DNA of 64,000 bases from Nostoc sp. S4 (GCA_029379225.1 JAQYWR010000014.1:1-64000); one strand, 5' to 3'. Numbered from the stretch's first letter, positions 9,551 to 18,176 are shown. Notes: generated by a model from the letters alone, not told the origin. A program made the numbers and translations.

Positions 9551-11833
9551 ATGACGACTCAGTTTTGGGAAAAAAGCAGAGAAACTAATCCAACTCTAAT
9601 TAACTTACTATTTAAGTTTGGGCACAGACGGGTACTACTAGGTCTAAGCAAGCTTAAGGTAGCGAATCAACAGATATCGTCTTTGATTCATCAAGCTTGG
9701 TGGCATTTCAAAAAGCGTCTGCTGCCATTATTATGTCTGATATCATTCTTTGCGGTATTGCTACTCAACAGCTTTGCCCCTGCTGTTGCCCAAATACCTG
9801 CTCAACCTCGTCAAGAAATTCGGGGGGTGTGGCTAAGTGGTAATGATTTTAGCGTTTTTAGAAATCGTTCGCAGGTACAAGCCGCCATGAGCCAACTGCG
9901 GCAGTTAAATTTTAATACTGTTTATCCCGTAGTTTGGAATGATGGTTATACACAATACCCCAGCGCCACAATGCAGAAAATGGGTATTCCTTTTTTCTTC
10001 AAAGGAACAGATGGACAAGATGTAATTGCAGACATTATTACTCAAGCCCGCAGCCAAGGACTACTAGCAATACCCTGGTTTGAATTTGGTTTCATGGTTC
10101 CTCTAACTTCAGAACTGACATCTTCGCATCCAGATTGGCTCACACAAAAGCCGGATGGAACTCAAACTTCAATTAGTGCTGCGGGTGAAGTAGCGTGGTT
10201 GAATCCTTTTCATCCCGAAGTGCAAAACTTTATCCGCGAACTCGTGATGGAAGTTATGACTCTATACAATGCTGATGGCGTTCAATTTGACGACCATATG
10301 AGTTTACCTGTGGATTTTGGTTACGATAAGTACACGATTAGTCTATATACTCAAGAAACTGGGAATCCACCTCCAGCCAATCCCCAAGCCCAAGTATGGA
10401 TAAAATGGCGAGCAGATAAAATTACTGCCTTCATGGTAGACCTCTACCAAACTGTGAAAGCCCGAAAACCGAATGCCATTTTCTCAGTTGCTCCTAATTA
10501 CTATGATTTTGCTTACAAGCTGCAACTGCAAGATTGGCTCAACTGGGTAAGGTTGGGTATTGTCGATGAGTTGGTTATGCAGGTATACCGTAATGATTTA
10601 GAAAGTTTTATCGCTCAAATTACCCGCCCAGAAATTTTAGAAACACAACAAGTCATCCCAACTGGTATCGGTATTATGGCGGGGTTACGAAATCGCCCAG
10701 TTTCCATACCACAAATCCAATCCCAGGTAGAAGCAACCCAACAACGCGGTTTAGGTATCGGCTTTTTCTACTACGAAAGCCTTTGGGATATCGCCCCTGA
10801 ACCAGCAGCGCAACGCCAGTCAGCATTTGCGGCTCTTTTTCCCAATTCAGTGTTGCGCGATATCTCTCAAAATACACCCCGCAAGCCAACTTTTGACACC
10901 ATATCCTTACCTTTATATCCAAAACCTTCCCTCGGTCAACGCGTTCGCGGCTATTTTCTCGAAGTGGCGATCGCAAATGGTCAGCCAAAACGTATTTTAT
11001 TAGATACAGGCTCAGCAGGGCTAAGAGTTCCGAAAGAGTTTTTAGGTAATGCTCCCATCCAAAAAACAGGTCAAAATATCAAGGAGGTCTTAAGTGATGG
11101 TACTATCCTAGAGGGAGAATTAGTTTATACTAATGTCCGGTTTGGATTGATTCCTGCCGCCGAACCTGTTCCCGTACAGGTTGTTACTAGTCGCCAATGT
11201 ACTGCCCAAAAACCTAATTGTTCGGCAAAGAGTGGTGCGCCATTTTCTGGTATTATCGGTGTCAACTATTTTGAAAAGTCACTTCCCTATAACCCGTTGA
11301 GAAAATTACCAGGCAATCTGAGTAACGGATTTATCGTCATGGGAAATGGTGGTAGTAACAAAAATGGTAGTCTAATTCTCGGTTTAACTGCCCAGAATCA
11401 AGCAGGTTTCAAAATGGCTTCTTGGAGTCAACAACCCGAAATTAATGGTGTACCAGGTAATAGATGGGACTCTCGACTAGGCAAAGTTTGTTTAACTCTT
11501 GCTGGTAGTTCTGCTAAAAATTCTTGTAATAGCACAGCGATCGCTGATACTGGAACTATTAATGGTTTGACTGAATTCAAGTCAGCTTCTACAGCAGGTA
11601 AACTCAAACCAGGAGTATTAAGTTCAGCAAATACTGTGAAAGTAGGAATGAATGGTATTTTTGATTACACTGTGATACCAGGAACCCGCGACGGCTTTAA
11701 TCGCTGGAATTTGAGTATCTCGCCACAAGCACAACTGAGTATATTTGTAAATCCTGGAATTGCATTTTTTGATAAATACGATGTACTCTTTGACCAAGTT
11801 AATGGAAAACAGGGTTTTCGCAGTCGGCGCTAA
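9551..11833 (+). CDS. Secreted glycoside-hydrolase-like (GHL10/DUF187) protein fused to a pepsin-like domain
   Basis: Residues 56-73 form a hydrophobic export segment ending near AVA-Q80. Residues about 87-430 match the glycoside-hydrolase-like GHL10/DUF187 family. Key segments are IRGVWLSGNDFSVF, NFNTVYPVVWNDGYTQYPS, the VQFDDHM strand and VDELVMQVYR. The C-terminal 300 residues are different. They hold LLDTGSAGLRVP (D485) and IADTGTINGL (D666), with FSGIIGVNYF between. Two DTG motifs about 180 residues apart are the signature of a bilobal, pepsin-like aspartic protease or a degenerate relative. Polysaccharide or cell-wall processing outside the cytoplasm is likely; the protease activity is inference. 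Confidence 0.78.
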   Translation: MTTQFWEKSRETNPTLINLLFKFGHRRVLLGLSKLKVANQQISSLIHQAWWHFKKRLLPLLCLISFFAVLLLNSFAPAVAQIPAQPRQEIRGVWLSGNDFSVFRNRSQVQAAMSQLRQLNFNTVYPVVWNDGYTQYPSATMQKMGIPFFFKGTDGQDVIADIITQARSQGLLAIPWFEFGFMVPLTSELTSSHPDWLTQKPDGTQTSISAAGEVAWLNPFHPEVQNFIRELVMEVMTLYNADGVQFDDHMSLPVDFGYDKYTISLYTQETGNPPPANPQAQVWIKWRADKITAFMVDLYQTVKARKPNAIFSVAPNYYDFAYKLQLQDWLNWVRLGIVDELVMQVYRNDLESFIAQITRPEILETQQVIPTGIGIMAGLRNRPVSIPQIQSQVEATQQRGLGIGFFYYESLWDIAPEPAAQRQSAFAALFPNSVLRDISQNTPRKPTFDTISLPLYPKPSLGQRVRGYFLEVAIANGQPKRILLDTGSAGLRVPKEFLGNAPIQKTGQNIKEVLSDGTILEGELVYTNVRFGLIPAAEPVPVQVVTSRQCTAQKPNCSAKSGAPFSGIIGVNYFEKSLPYNPLRKLPGNLSNGFIVMGNGGSNKNGSLILGLTAQNQAGFKMASWSQQPEINGVPGNRWDSRLGKVCLTLAGSSAKNSCNSTAIADTGTINGLTEFKSASTAGKLKPGVLSSANTVKVGMNGIFDYTVIPGTRDGFNRWNLSISPQAQLSIFVNPGIAFFDKYDVLFDQVNGKQGFRSRR

Positions 11834-11916
11834 CAAGAATTGCTCATTTTTAAAATTTTAACCCTACTGTTTGGGCAAAATAACTTAGTGAATAAATTTT
11901 GTATCACTAAGTAGAT

Positions 11917-12303
11917 ATGAAGTTAAATCTAAACTATAGAGATATGCCAGTTTTATCCTATATTCAGCGGAGAGAACTGCCATCTGCACCTGGAATTTAT
12001 TATGTGGGTAATTATGATTGCCCAGTTATGTATATCGGTCTTGCACATAACTTGAAAAAGCGCCACCTAAACCATCATCGCCAAGTACAGTTTGACAACA
12101 TTAAAAATGCTGTCATATACTACCGTGTTTTAGCAGAGGATGTATTAGCTAAAATCTCAAATTTAAGAGAGGTTCTAATGAGATTAGAGAAGCAGTCTAT
12201 AAGTTACTACAAGCCACCTCTTAATTACACACCCGTACTAAAATCAATTTATCTTCAAGGTAAGAAGGGAGTGATTCTCCGTTTTGGACAAAATAAATTA
12301 TAA
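11917..12303 (+). CDS. Small GIY-YIG domain protein
   Basis: This 128-residue protein contains PGIYYVGN...VMYIGLAHNLKKRHLNHH, the GIY-YIG nuclease signature with the following Arg in KKRH. The glutamate expected later may be that in VLMRLEKQSISYYKPPLNY, which also matches the family pattern E..(W/Y)I..(K)P.LN. Single-domain proteins of this kind are common near mobile elements. An IS element lies 180 bases downstream. Function unknown; nuclease activity is inferred from the motif. Confidence 0.78.
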   Translation: MKLNLNYRDMPVLSYIQRRELPSAPGIYYVGNYDCPVMYIGLAHNLKKRHLNHHRQVQFDNIKNAVIYYRVLAEDVLAKISNLREVLMRLEKQSISYYKPPLNYTPVLKSIYLQGKKGVILRFGQNKL

Positions 12304-12485
12304 ACTATAGGACTAGCCCTTTCAAGGTGTGTTAGCCTACCGTATAACACACTGTACTGCCTAGCTTCACCTTATTACTTATTACCTAAAAACCTTTATA
12401 ACTATAAAGTAAGTTACTAAATTTGACTTAATTTAAAATAAATAAAAATATACGAAATAAATTAAAATAAATTTAAAACAAGTTA

Positions 12486-12508
12486 GAGGCTATTTATAAA
12501 GTAAATCT
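12486..12508 (+). repeat. Left terminal inverted repeat of the IS
   Basis: It is 23 bp long, matching the right end with three mismatches near the outer tip. A TTA target duplication abuts it. Confidence 0.88.
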
Positions 12509-12577
12509 AAAGGTGACTAATCAAATGAAAGAACAACGATAGGATACTTTTAAGATAGTGCATTTACGTAGCGTTTA

Positions 12578-13372
12578 ATGACTCGAAAGACTTATTCTAC
12601 GGACCTGAGTGACTCAGAATGGGCGATTCTAGCTCCTTTAATTCCAGCAGCAAAGTCCGGTGGACATCCGCGTACAACTGATATGCGAGAAGTATGCAAT
12701 GCCATCTACTACCATTTAAAAACAGGGTGTCAGTGGGATATGCTTCCCGGAGACTTTCCTGCCAGTTCAACAGTTTACAGTTACTATCGGAAATGGCACA
12801 AACAAGGGATTTGGCAAGAATTGAACCACACACTACGTAACCAGGTTCGAGAGAAAATGGGTAGATCAGTCCAACCAACAGCGATCGCAGCAGATACTCA
12901 GTCGGTGAAAACGACTGAAAAAAGGGGGAAGTGTACGGATTTGATGGCGGTAAGCTAGTTAAAGGACGCAAACGCCAAACCATAGTTGATAGTCTCGGAG
13001 TATTACTCAAAGTTCTAGTCAGTGAAGGAAACGCCCCCCTATTGAGTGCTTGCAGCCTATGCTTTGATGGAACTGCTAGAAGAACATCCAGAAGTCTTAG
13101 ATAAAGTTGAGGTAATGTGGGTTGATTCTGGCTATGACGGTGATAAGTTTGCCCTAGCTGTGTGGCTGATGATTCAAGCTGATGTTGAGGTCATGCAACG
13201 TACAGGAAAACAGTTTGAGGTTTTACCCAAACGTTGGGTAGTAGAAAGAACATTCGGATGGTTTAACCAATATCATCGTCTTAGTAAAGATTATGAACGT
13301 CTTCCCGAAATGAGTGAAGCTGCAATATACGCTGTTATGACTCGTGTTATGTTGCGTCGTCTTGTTGTCTAA
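12578..13372 (+). pseudogene. IS5-family DDE transposase, frame broken twice
   Basis: The N-terminal DUF4096/HTH part reads LSDSEWAILAPLIP and GCQWDMLPGDFP. The three DDE positions are all present: IAADTQSVK, VMWVDSGYDGDKF and WVVERTFGWF. The frame slips by -1 at the run AAAAAAGGGGG (about 12920), where the sequence continues as EVYGFDGGKLVKGRKRQ. It must change again near 13045 to reach YALMELLEEHPEVLDKV. The first site could be a programmed -1 frameshift, as in some IS5 relatives; the second looks like decay. The two open halves are 12578-12958 and 13046-13372. Confidence 0.85.
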
Positions 13373-13395
13373 AGATTTACTTTATAAATGGTCTC
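13373..13395 (-). repeat. Right terminal inverted repeat of the IS
   Basis: It contains AGATTTACTTTATAAATGGT and is the inverted partner of 12486-12508. It ends 20 bases before the ATG of the PspA/ACP-like gene. Confidence 0.88.
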
Positions 13396-13415
13396 TTAAG
13401 TCGTTGAAATATATC

Positions 13416-14153
13416 ATGCAACCGATAACAATTATTTTAGCTAATATAGAAAAAGCTATTACTAATACTCATGATGCAATTGCTAAGGCAACAGCACACC
13501 AAAATCTAATTCAAAATCAATATACCGAAGCTAAGAAAGAATCTGAATCTGCACATAAAAATGCTTTAGAGGCTGCTTGGAAAAGCGATCAGCACTTAGC
13601 AATGCAGGCTTTATCTCAGGAGGTAATTCAAGAAAAAATTGCAAATTTCTTCCAGTTTCAAATCAAAGAGCAAGTAGCTATTATTGAACTTCTAAATAAC
13701 AACTTGTTAGCTTGGATTGAAGTAAAGACTGCGTTAGAAAAATGTATTTTGAACTTACCAATTTATAATAACACCAATAATAATACCCAATTATTAATTA
13801 CATCATTTGATGAAAAAATTGAACAAAGTTTAAGTAATCAAGAGCTATTATCTGAAAATATTCTTGTTGAAAGAGTCAAAAAACTAATTTCTGAACAACA
13901 ATCGATAGAAGTAGAAAAAATAAGTCTAGAACACTCTCTTGTATTAGGAGAATATTTTGGATTTTTTTTATTATCATCAAGTAGCTATGATCTTCTATCT
14001 AATGACTTAGGTATGGATAACCTAGATGGAACAGAATTATTAATGGCTATAGAAGAAGAATTTAATATTGAAATTTCTGATGCAGAAGCCGAAACCATAC
14101 GGACAGTTCAAGAACTAGTTAACTTCATTTCATTCAAACTAAATAAAACATAG
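13416..14153 (+). CDS. PspA-like coiled coil joined to a serine-less acyl-carrier-protein-like domain
   Basis: Starting at ATG 13416 the protein has 245 residues. The N-terminal part (about 1-100) is helical and resembles PspA/IM30 coiled coils (NQYTEAKKESESAHKNALEA, then KSDQHLAMQALSQE). The C-terminal part reads like an acyl carrier protein: ILVERVKKLISEQQSIEVEK, then NDLGMDNLDGTELLMAIEEE and FNIEISDAEAETIRTVQELV. The ACP signature D-S-L is D-N-L here (N202), so no phosphopantetheine arm can attach. About 18 hydrophobic and serine-rich residues are inserted between helix I and NDLG. The IS ends 20 bases upstream, and no clear ribosome site precedes the ATG. Function unknown. Confidence 0.7.
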   Translation: MQPITIILANIEKAITNTHDAIAKATAHQNLIQNQYTEAKKESESAHKNALEAAWKSDQHLAMQALSQEVIQEKIANFFQFQIKEQVAIIELLNNNLLAWIEVKTALEKCILNLPIYNNTNNNTQLLITSFDEKIEQSLSNQELLSENILVERVKKLISEQQSIEVEKISLEHSLVLGEYFGFFLLSSSSYDLLSNDLGMDNLDGTELLMAIEEEFNIEISDAEAETIRTVQELVNFISFKLNKT

Positions 14154-14261
14154 TCTAATATAATAAAACCTCATATATTAAGTTTAAGAATAATATAATA
14201 TCATATCCGCTCAATTAACCATAATTATGAGGATCTCACCCCCAATACTCCTCGTTAACTC

Positions 14262-14411
14262 TTAGGGCAAGAGAACGTAGCTATAGTTAGAATGTCTATC
14301 GGTTGCATCCGAACTACTACTATTGTAAATGTGGATAGCTCCATAAATATTGCCTTCTACTTCGACTCTAGAGACTGCCGCTGTTGTGTTAACGTAATTT
14401 GAGATTTTCAT
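14262..14411 (-). CDS. Possible small gene, 49 residues
   Basis: A clean reading frame runs from ATG 14411 to TAA 14262. The peptide contains MKISNYVNTTAAVSRVEVEG and NIYGAIHIYNSSSSDATDRH. I do not recognise it. It lies just downstream of two hairpins that should end ycf35 transcription, and no ribosome site is obvious. It may be the tail of a lost gene rather than a working one. Confidence 0.25.
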   Translation of the reverse strand: MKISNYVNTTAAVSRVEVEGNIYGAIHIYNSSSSDATDRHSNYSYVLLP

Positions 14412-14419
14412 AAAAATTA

Positions 14420-14443
14420 GGACTGAGAAATCAATCTCAGTCC
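14420..14443. terminator. Second hairpin downstream of ycf35
   Basis: GGACTGAGA and TCTCAGTCC form a perfect 9-bp stem with a 6-base loop. On the minus strand it is followed by TAATTTTT, so it could back up the main ycf35 terminator. Confidence 0.5.
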
Positions 14444-14445
14444 CG

Positions 14446-14482
14446 AAAAAAAGCGGGCTAACCGCTAATGCCTGGTTAACCC
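14446..14482 (-). terminator. Rho-independent terminator of ycf35
   Basis: On the minus strand GGGTTAACC pairs with GGTTAGCCC around a 10-base loop, and the stem is followed by GCTTTTTTT. It begins 31 bases after the ycf35 stop. Confidence 0.8.
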
Positions 14483-14512
14483 GTGCAGCTTTGGGAACGC
14501 GCAGAGAAATTG

Positions 14513-14863
14513 TTATTGCAATACCAACTTCACATTGGCGTTTTGCAGACCGCGCTGTTTTACTTCAGCCAAGGTCTTGTTAACAGCATATTTTTGGTTA
14601 ATGGAGTTAATCAACTCGGTTTGGTTGTGCTTCTTAGCGACGCCCCACAGGTCAGCGATGAGGTCAAAAGAACCATCGCTATTGCGAGACCAGCCGAGGT
14701 CATATTCGCCATCTAACACAGCAACGATGTCAGAACGAACGCGCTGACCGTTATAACCACGGACATCAGCTTCAGTCTTTACGCTGATACCGAGGTCGCG
14801 CAAAGAAGCTTTGAGGATTTCGGCATCGGTGATCTTGGTACGCAGGGTGCTAAAGTGAGACAT
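14513..14863 (-). CDS. ycf35: Ycf35 family protein (DUF1257)
   Basis: The protein of 116 residues starts MSHFSTLRTKITDAEILKAS, the conserved Ycf35 N-terminus, and continues RGYNGQRVRSDIVAVLDGEY and DLGWSRNSDGSFDLIADLWG. ATG 14863 was chosen over an upstream in-frame ATG because it is preceded by GGAGGAAACCCAA and gives the family length. Ycf35 is conserved in cyanobacteria and red-algal plastids; its biochemical role is unknown. A strong terminator follows. The ycf46 gene, another plastid-conserved frame, lies just downstream in the same direction. Confidence 0.92.
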   Translation of the reverse strand: MSHFSTLRTKITDAEILKASLRDLGISVKTEADVRGYNGQRVRSDIVAVLDGEYDLGWSRNSDGSFDLIADLWGVAKKHNQTELINSINQKYAVNKTLAEVKQRGLQNANVKLVLQ

Positions 14864-15003
14864 TTGGGTTTCCTCCAATGAGAAGATTGAGAAATACGAC
14901 AACGGTTTGTTTTGGGCGAAGCCGCACTTAGCAGGAGGCGGCTTTTTTCATAACTGCTAGCATTAAAGCTAGCCTTTCCCCCTGGGATGGCAGAGGAAAG
15001 CTT

Positions 15004-16515
15004 TTAAAACTCCATTCGCTGATATTCAGCAACGGAGGATGCTGCGGGGCGCGCTCGCTGTCTGGCCCAATCTCTCAGAGCCGTTACCTGTTCTTGCATC
15101 GTTCGAGACAGCGGCAATGTTGCCTTTAGTGCAGCAATAATATCTAGTTGGGTGAACTCCCGATCTTGGGCGAAAGCTTCGTACATCGCCGCAACGATCG
15201 CTTGCTCAATTTCTGCTCCAGAAAAGCCATCGGACATCTTAGCTAGTTGCTCAAGGTCAAATCGAGAGATGTCTTCGCGGCGTTTGGTTAGGTGAATATT
15301 AAAAATATCTTGGCGTTCTTCTGGAGTTGGCAAATCTACAAAGAAAATTTCATCAAAGCGTCCCTTCCTCAAAAATTCTCCAGGTAACCTTTCCACTCGG
15401 TTGGCGGTTGCCATCACAAATACTGGAGATTTTTTATCTTGCATCCATGTTAGGAAAGAACCGAAGATTCTGCTAGAAGTCCCCCCATCAGAATCAGAGG
15501 AGCCAGCACTACCAGCAAAAGACTTATCTAACTCGTCGATAAACAATATTGCTGGGGAAATAGATTCTGCTGTTTTTAGAGCGTTACGCAAGTTTGCTTC
15601 ACTTCGTCCCACCATTGAGCCATCGTAAACTCGCCCCATGTCCAAGCGCAATAGTGGTAAACCCCACAGGCGAGAAGTAGTTTTGGCAATTAATGACTTA
15701 CCACAACCGGGAACCCCTAGAATTAACATCCCTTTTGGTTGAGGCAAACCATATTCTCTCGCTCTTTCTGTGAATGCGTTAGAACGCTGCTTGAGCCATT
15801 TTTTTAACTCCTCTAAGCCACCAACAGCATCAATGGTTTCATCCTCTTCAATGTACTCTAAGATGCCATTGCGCCGAATTAGTTGCTTTTTCTCAGATAA
15901 AACTATATCTACTTCATCTTCTGTCAAGCGCCCCGTAGTTACCTGCGCCTTTCGGTAGACTTTCTCAGCTTCATCTTTAGTTAAACCTAAAGCTGCCCTA
16001 AGAAGTTTTTCTCTAGCCTCCGTGGTCAAGCGCCGTCCACGATTTTGGTCTAGATGATAAGTTAGTACTTTATTTAACTCAGCCATATCTGGCAGGCGAA
16101 AGTCGAGGACTACAACTTCCTTTTCCAATTCTATAGGTACTTGCTGCATTGGTGACATCAAAATGATGTTCTTCTGTGTACCTTTAAAGCTGGCGATCGC
16201 ATCGCGTAACGATCTGGTAGTTGCAGGCGCATCAATAAATGGATGTAAATCTTTAAGAATAAATATACTGGGTTCTTTTTGCCGGATGATCCACTCAATC
16301 GCTGCCTCTGGAGATACGGTATTATGTTGGGTGACATTCCTGGGTTGACCGTACTCCACAATGCCGTGTGTTACTGTCCAAACAAATACCCGGCGCTGGG
16401 GCTTTAACGATTGGGCGGTCGCGGAAATTGCTTGCTCAGCCCGCTCTTCCTCGGAGGTCACAAGGTAGATTAAAGGGTATTGAGCTTGAATTAGGATATT
16501 GAGCTCTTCTTTCAT
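15004..16515 (-). CDS. ycf46: Ycf46 AAA+ ATPase
   Basis: The protein has 503 residues. The N-terminal half (LNILIQAQYPLIYLVTSEEE) is the Ycf46-specific domain. The C-terminal half is a AAA+ module with Walker A GVPGCGKS, Walker B ILFIDELDK, sensor-1 VMATANR and arginine-finger region GEFLRKGRFDEIFF. Ycf46 is found in cyanobacteria and algal plastids and is linked to photosynthesis regulation, possibly CO2 use; the substrate is unknown. A ribbon-helix-helix-like gene lies 92 bases upstream in the same direction, so the two may be co-transcribed. Confidence 0.93.
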   Translation of the reverse strand: MKEELNILIQAQYPLIYLVTSEEERAEQAISATAQSLKPQRRVFVWTVTHGIVEYGQPRNVTQHNTVSPEAAIEWIIRQKEPSIFILKDLHPFIDAPATTRSLRDAIASFKGTQKNIILMSPMQQVPIELEKEVVVLDFRLPDMAELNKVLTYHLDQNRGRRLTTEAREKLLRAALGLTKDEAEKVYRKAQVTTGRLTEDEVDIVLSEKKQLIRRNGILEYIEEDETIDAVGGLEELKKWLKQRSNAFTERAREYGLPQPKGMLILGVPGCGKSLIAKTTSRLWGLPLLRLDMGRVYDGSMVGRSEANLRNALKTAESISPAILFIDELDKSFAGSAGSSDSDGGTSSRIFGSFLTWMQDKKSPVFVMATANRVERLPGEFLRKGRFDEIFFVDLPTPEERQDIFNIHLTKRREDISRFDLEQLAKMSDGFSGAEIEQAIVAAMYEAFAQDREFTQLDIIAALKATLPLSRTMQEQVTALRDWARQRARPAASSVAEYQRMEF

Positions 16516-16576
16516 ACATCGACCTACTTGAGACCTTATAGAGACAGTAGAGACATTGCTTTTGGTAAAGGCAACC

Positions 16577-16603
16577 GAATGATGAAATAGTCATTCATCA
16601 TTC
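16577..16603. promoter_or_regulatory. Perfect 10-bp inverted repeat upstream of ycf46
   Basis: GAATGATGAA and TTCATCATTC flank a 7-base loop. No T-run follows on either strand, so it is unlikely to be a simple terminator. It sits between the RHH-like gene and ycf46 and could be an operator or an RNA-processing hairpin. Confidence 0.4.
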
Positions 16604-16607
16604 CTAT

Positions 16608-16961
16608 CTAGCAAGGAACCAACTCTTCCTCACCCTTGGGATGGGTTTCATCTTCATCCATTTCATCAATGGAAAGATGCTCTTGACCGACTACTGCTGG
16701 TTGATTGCCCAAAGTAACCAGTTCCCCATCACGTAAGACTAGTGAACTATCACAAGTTGGGCAGGAATAGACTCTATGAGTCCGCCCATAAGATGAAGCT
16801 TCTACTTCATCAACTAATTCTGAATTAGACAGGTAAAAAACGAGGGCACGTTCGGCAAGTTCTGACATATGTTGGCAATCAACTGCCGAACGAATCTTCA
16901 GTTTTCTGTGCAACTCTGGCGATAAATACAAAGTGACCTTTTGCTTAGTTTGCGTTTGCAT
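16608..16961 (-). CDS. Ribbon-helix-helix-like protein with a CPTC motif
   Basis: Residues 1-50 (KQKVTLYLSPELHRKLKIRS, then MSELAERALVFYLSN) look like a CopG/Arc-type ribbon-helix-helix DNA-binding domain. A CPTC pair follows (VYSCPTCDSSLVLRDGE), half of a zinc-ribbon knuckle, and the tail is acidic and ends in Cys. It could be a small transcription factor. It is immediately upstream of ycf46 on the same strand. Function and regulated genes are unknown. Confidence 0.6.
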   Translation of the reverse strand: MQTQTKQKVTLYLSPELHRKLKIRSAVDCQHMSELAERALVFYLSNSELVDEVEASSYGRTHRVYSCPTCDSSLVLRDGELVTLGNQPAVVGQEHLSIDEMDEDETHPKGEEELVPC

Positions 16962-17160
16962 ATAACTCTTTAACGGTCTTACCCGGGTATGTATATCAAG
17001 TTATCGGTTCTCCTATTTCTTGTCAAGACGGTAAAACGTTTTGACGGCAGTTTCGTTACATTTATTTACACTCTCAGCTTAGATGGTGTTGATAACTAGT
17101 CATGCTGAGATTTTTCTAGTAACTGAAATTACTGATGAAGCAATGATTGCCTGATTTGGC

Positions 17161-17952
17161 TTATTTTTTAATTACTTGGAGTGTCAGAGGATTAAAATTG
17201 AATACCTTTCCAGTTGTAAACAACTGATAGCCACAAGAGATGCCAGCGAATGACACTAACATCGAAAAAAGTGACACTGAGCCGATTACAACACCACTAG
17301 CGATGAATAGAGCGATTCCTATGCCAATTAGCACCCATCCGAGTTTCTGATAATCGCGCTCACCCCAATTGAGAGCTACTATACCTCCAATACACAGTAA
17401 AATCCCAGGTGTGCTGCGTAAGTAAACGCTCACATAAATACTTGTACTTAAAAATGTAATTCCTGCGAGGATTAGTCCTAAACCAATAAGCTTACTAGCA
17501 TAAATTACTCGGTCTTCCTCTTGTTTAGTGGTAGTTGGTGGTGTAATTTTTGTTGGCGTAGAGTTTGGTGTAGGATTTTTTATGGTAGATGAAGAGTGTT
17601 GCTGCGCCCTAAACATGAAGCTTATTTTATCTCCCTGTCCAAGCGAAACTCTGTCTCCTGAATGCAGGGGACAAAAAACTTGAGGTTGAAGTTTTCTGCC
17701 GTTAACATACGTACCGTTAGAACTGCCCAAATCGGAGATATGGTATTCATCGTTATTTATCCAAATTTGGGCGTGGATGCGAGATGCCACATCCGAATCT
17801 GGTAAGCCAGAAACATCGATATCTGGTGGTTTTTGGTCATTTGGCTTGCCGATGCAAATTAGAGAAAGATTTGCTGGAAATCGCAAAGATGTGTTGGTTT
17901 GGAGGTGAAAAAGCTCCAAAGTTGGCTCAGGTGGCTGAGATGCACTGTACAT
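17161..17952 (-). CDS. FHA-domain membrane protein
   Basis: Residues about 28-95 form an FHA domain that would bind phosphothreonine peptides. Its key residues are visible in ASRIHAQIW and ISDLGSSNGTYVNGRKL. A Pro/Thr-rich linker (PTPNSTPTKITPPTTTKQEE) leads to four hydrophobic helices in the C-terminal 110 residues, so the FHA domain probably faces the cytoplasm from a membrane anchor. Cyanobacteria have many such proteins, usually tied to Ser/Thr kinase signalling; no kinase is nearby. Confidence 0.85.
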   Translation of the reverse strand: MYSASQPPEPTLELFHLQTNTSLRFPANLSLICIGKPNDQKPPDIDVSGLPDSDVASRIHAQIWINNDEYHISDLGSSNGTYVNGRKLQPQVFCPLHSGDRVSLGQGDKISFMFRAQQHSSSTIKNPTPNSTPTKITPPTTTKQEEDRVIYASKLIGLGLILAGITFLSTSIYVSVYLRSTPGILLCIGGIVALNWGERDYQKLGWVLIGIGIALFIASGVVIGSVSLFSMLVSFAGISCGYQLFTTGKVFNFNPLTLQVIKK

Positions 17953-18176
17953 AAATTGTGTGATTAAGCACTTTTGGTTAGCTTCTCTACTGATAACTAA
18001 AAAGAGAATAGTAAATATTCTGAAAGAATCTTGAATTTTTCATGAGAGCCTGTAAAGTGCAGTTTATTTAGCAGCCTTTCGGTTTGGGAATAATAACTCG
18101 TAAATTGGCGAAGGTATTGATTTAAGTTTCTGGTATTTCTATAAAATCAGTGACTTTGGCAAAATGCGTAATCTAA

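Larger units (their letters stand above)
12486..13395 (+). mobile_element. IS5-family insertion sequence, 910 bp, probably inactive
   Basis: The ends are imperfect 23-bp inverted repeats. The left end begins GAGGCTATTTATAAAGTAAA; the right end, read inward, begins GAGACCATTTATAAAGTAAA. The bases TTA flank both sides (12483-12485 and 13396-13398) and look like a 3-bp target duplication, which fits the IS1031-type subgroup of IS5. A DDE transposase is encoded inside but its frame changes twice. Confidence 0.88.

Noticed and set aside
12328..12351. TGTGTTA/TAACACA hairpin after the GIY-YIG gene, as a terminator
   Set aside because: The stem is only 7 bp and no T-run follows.
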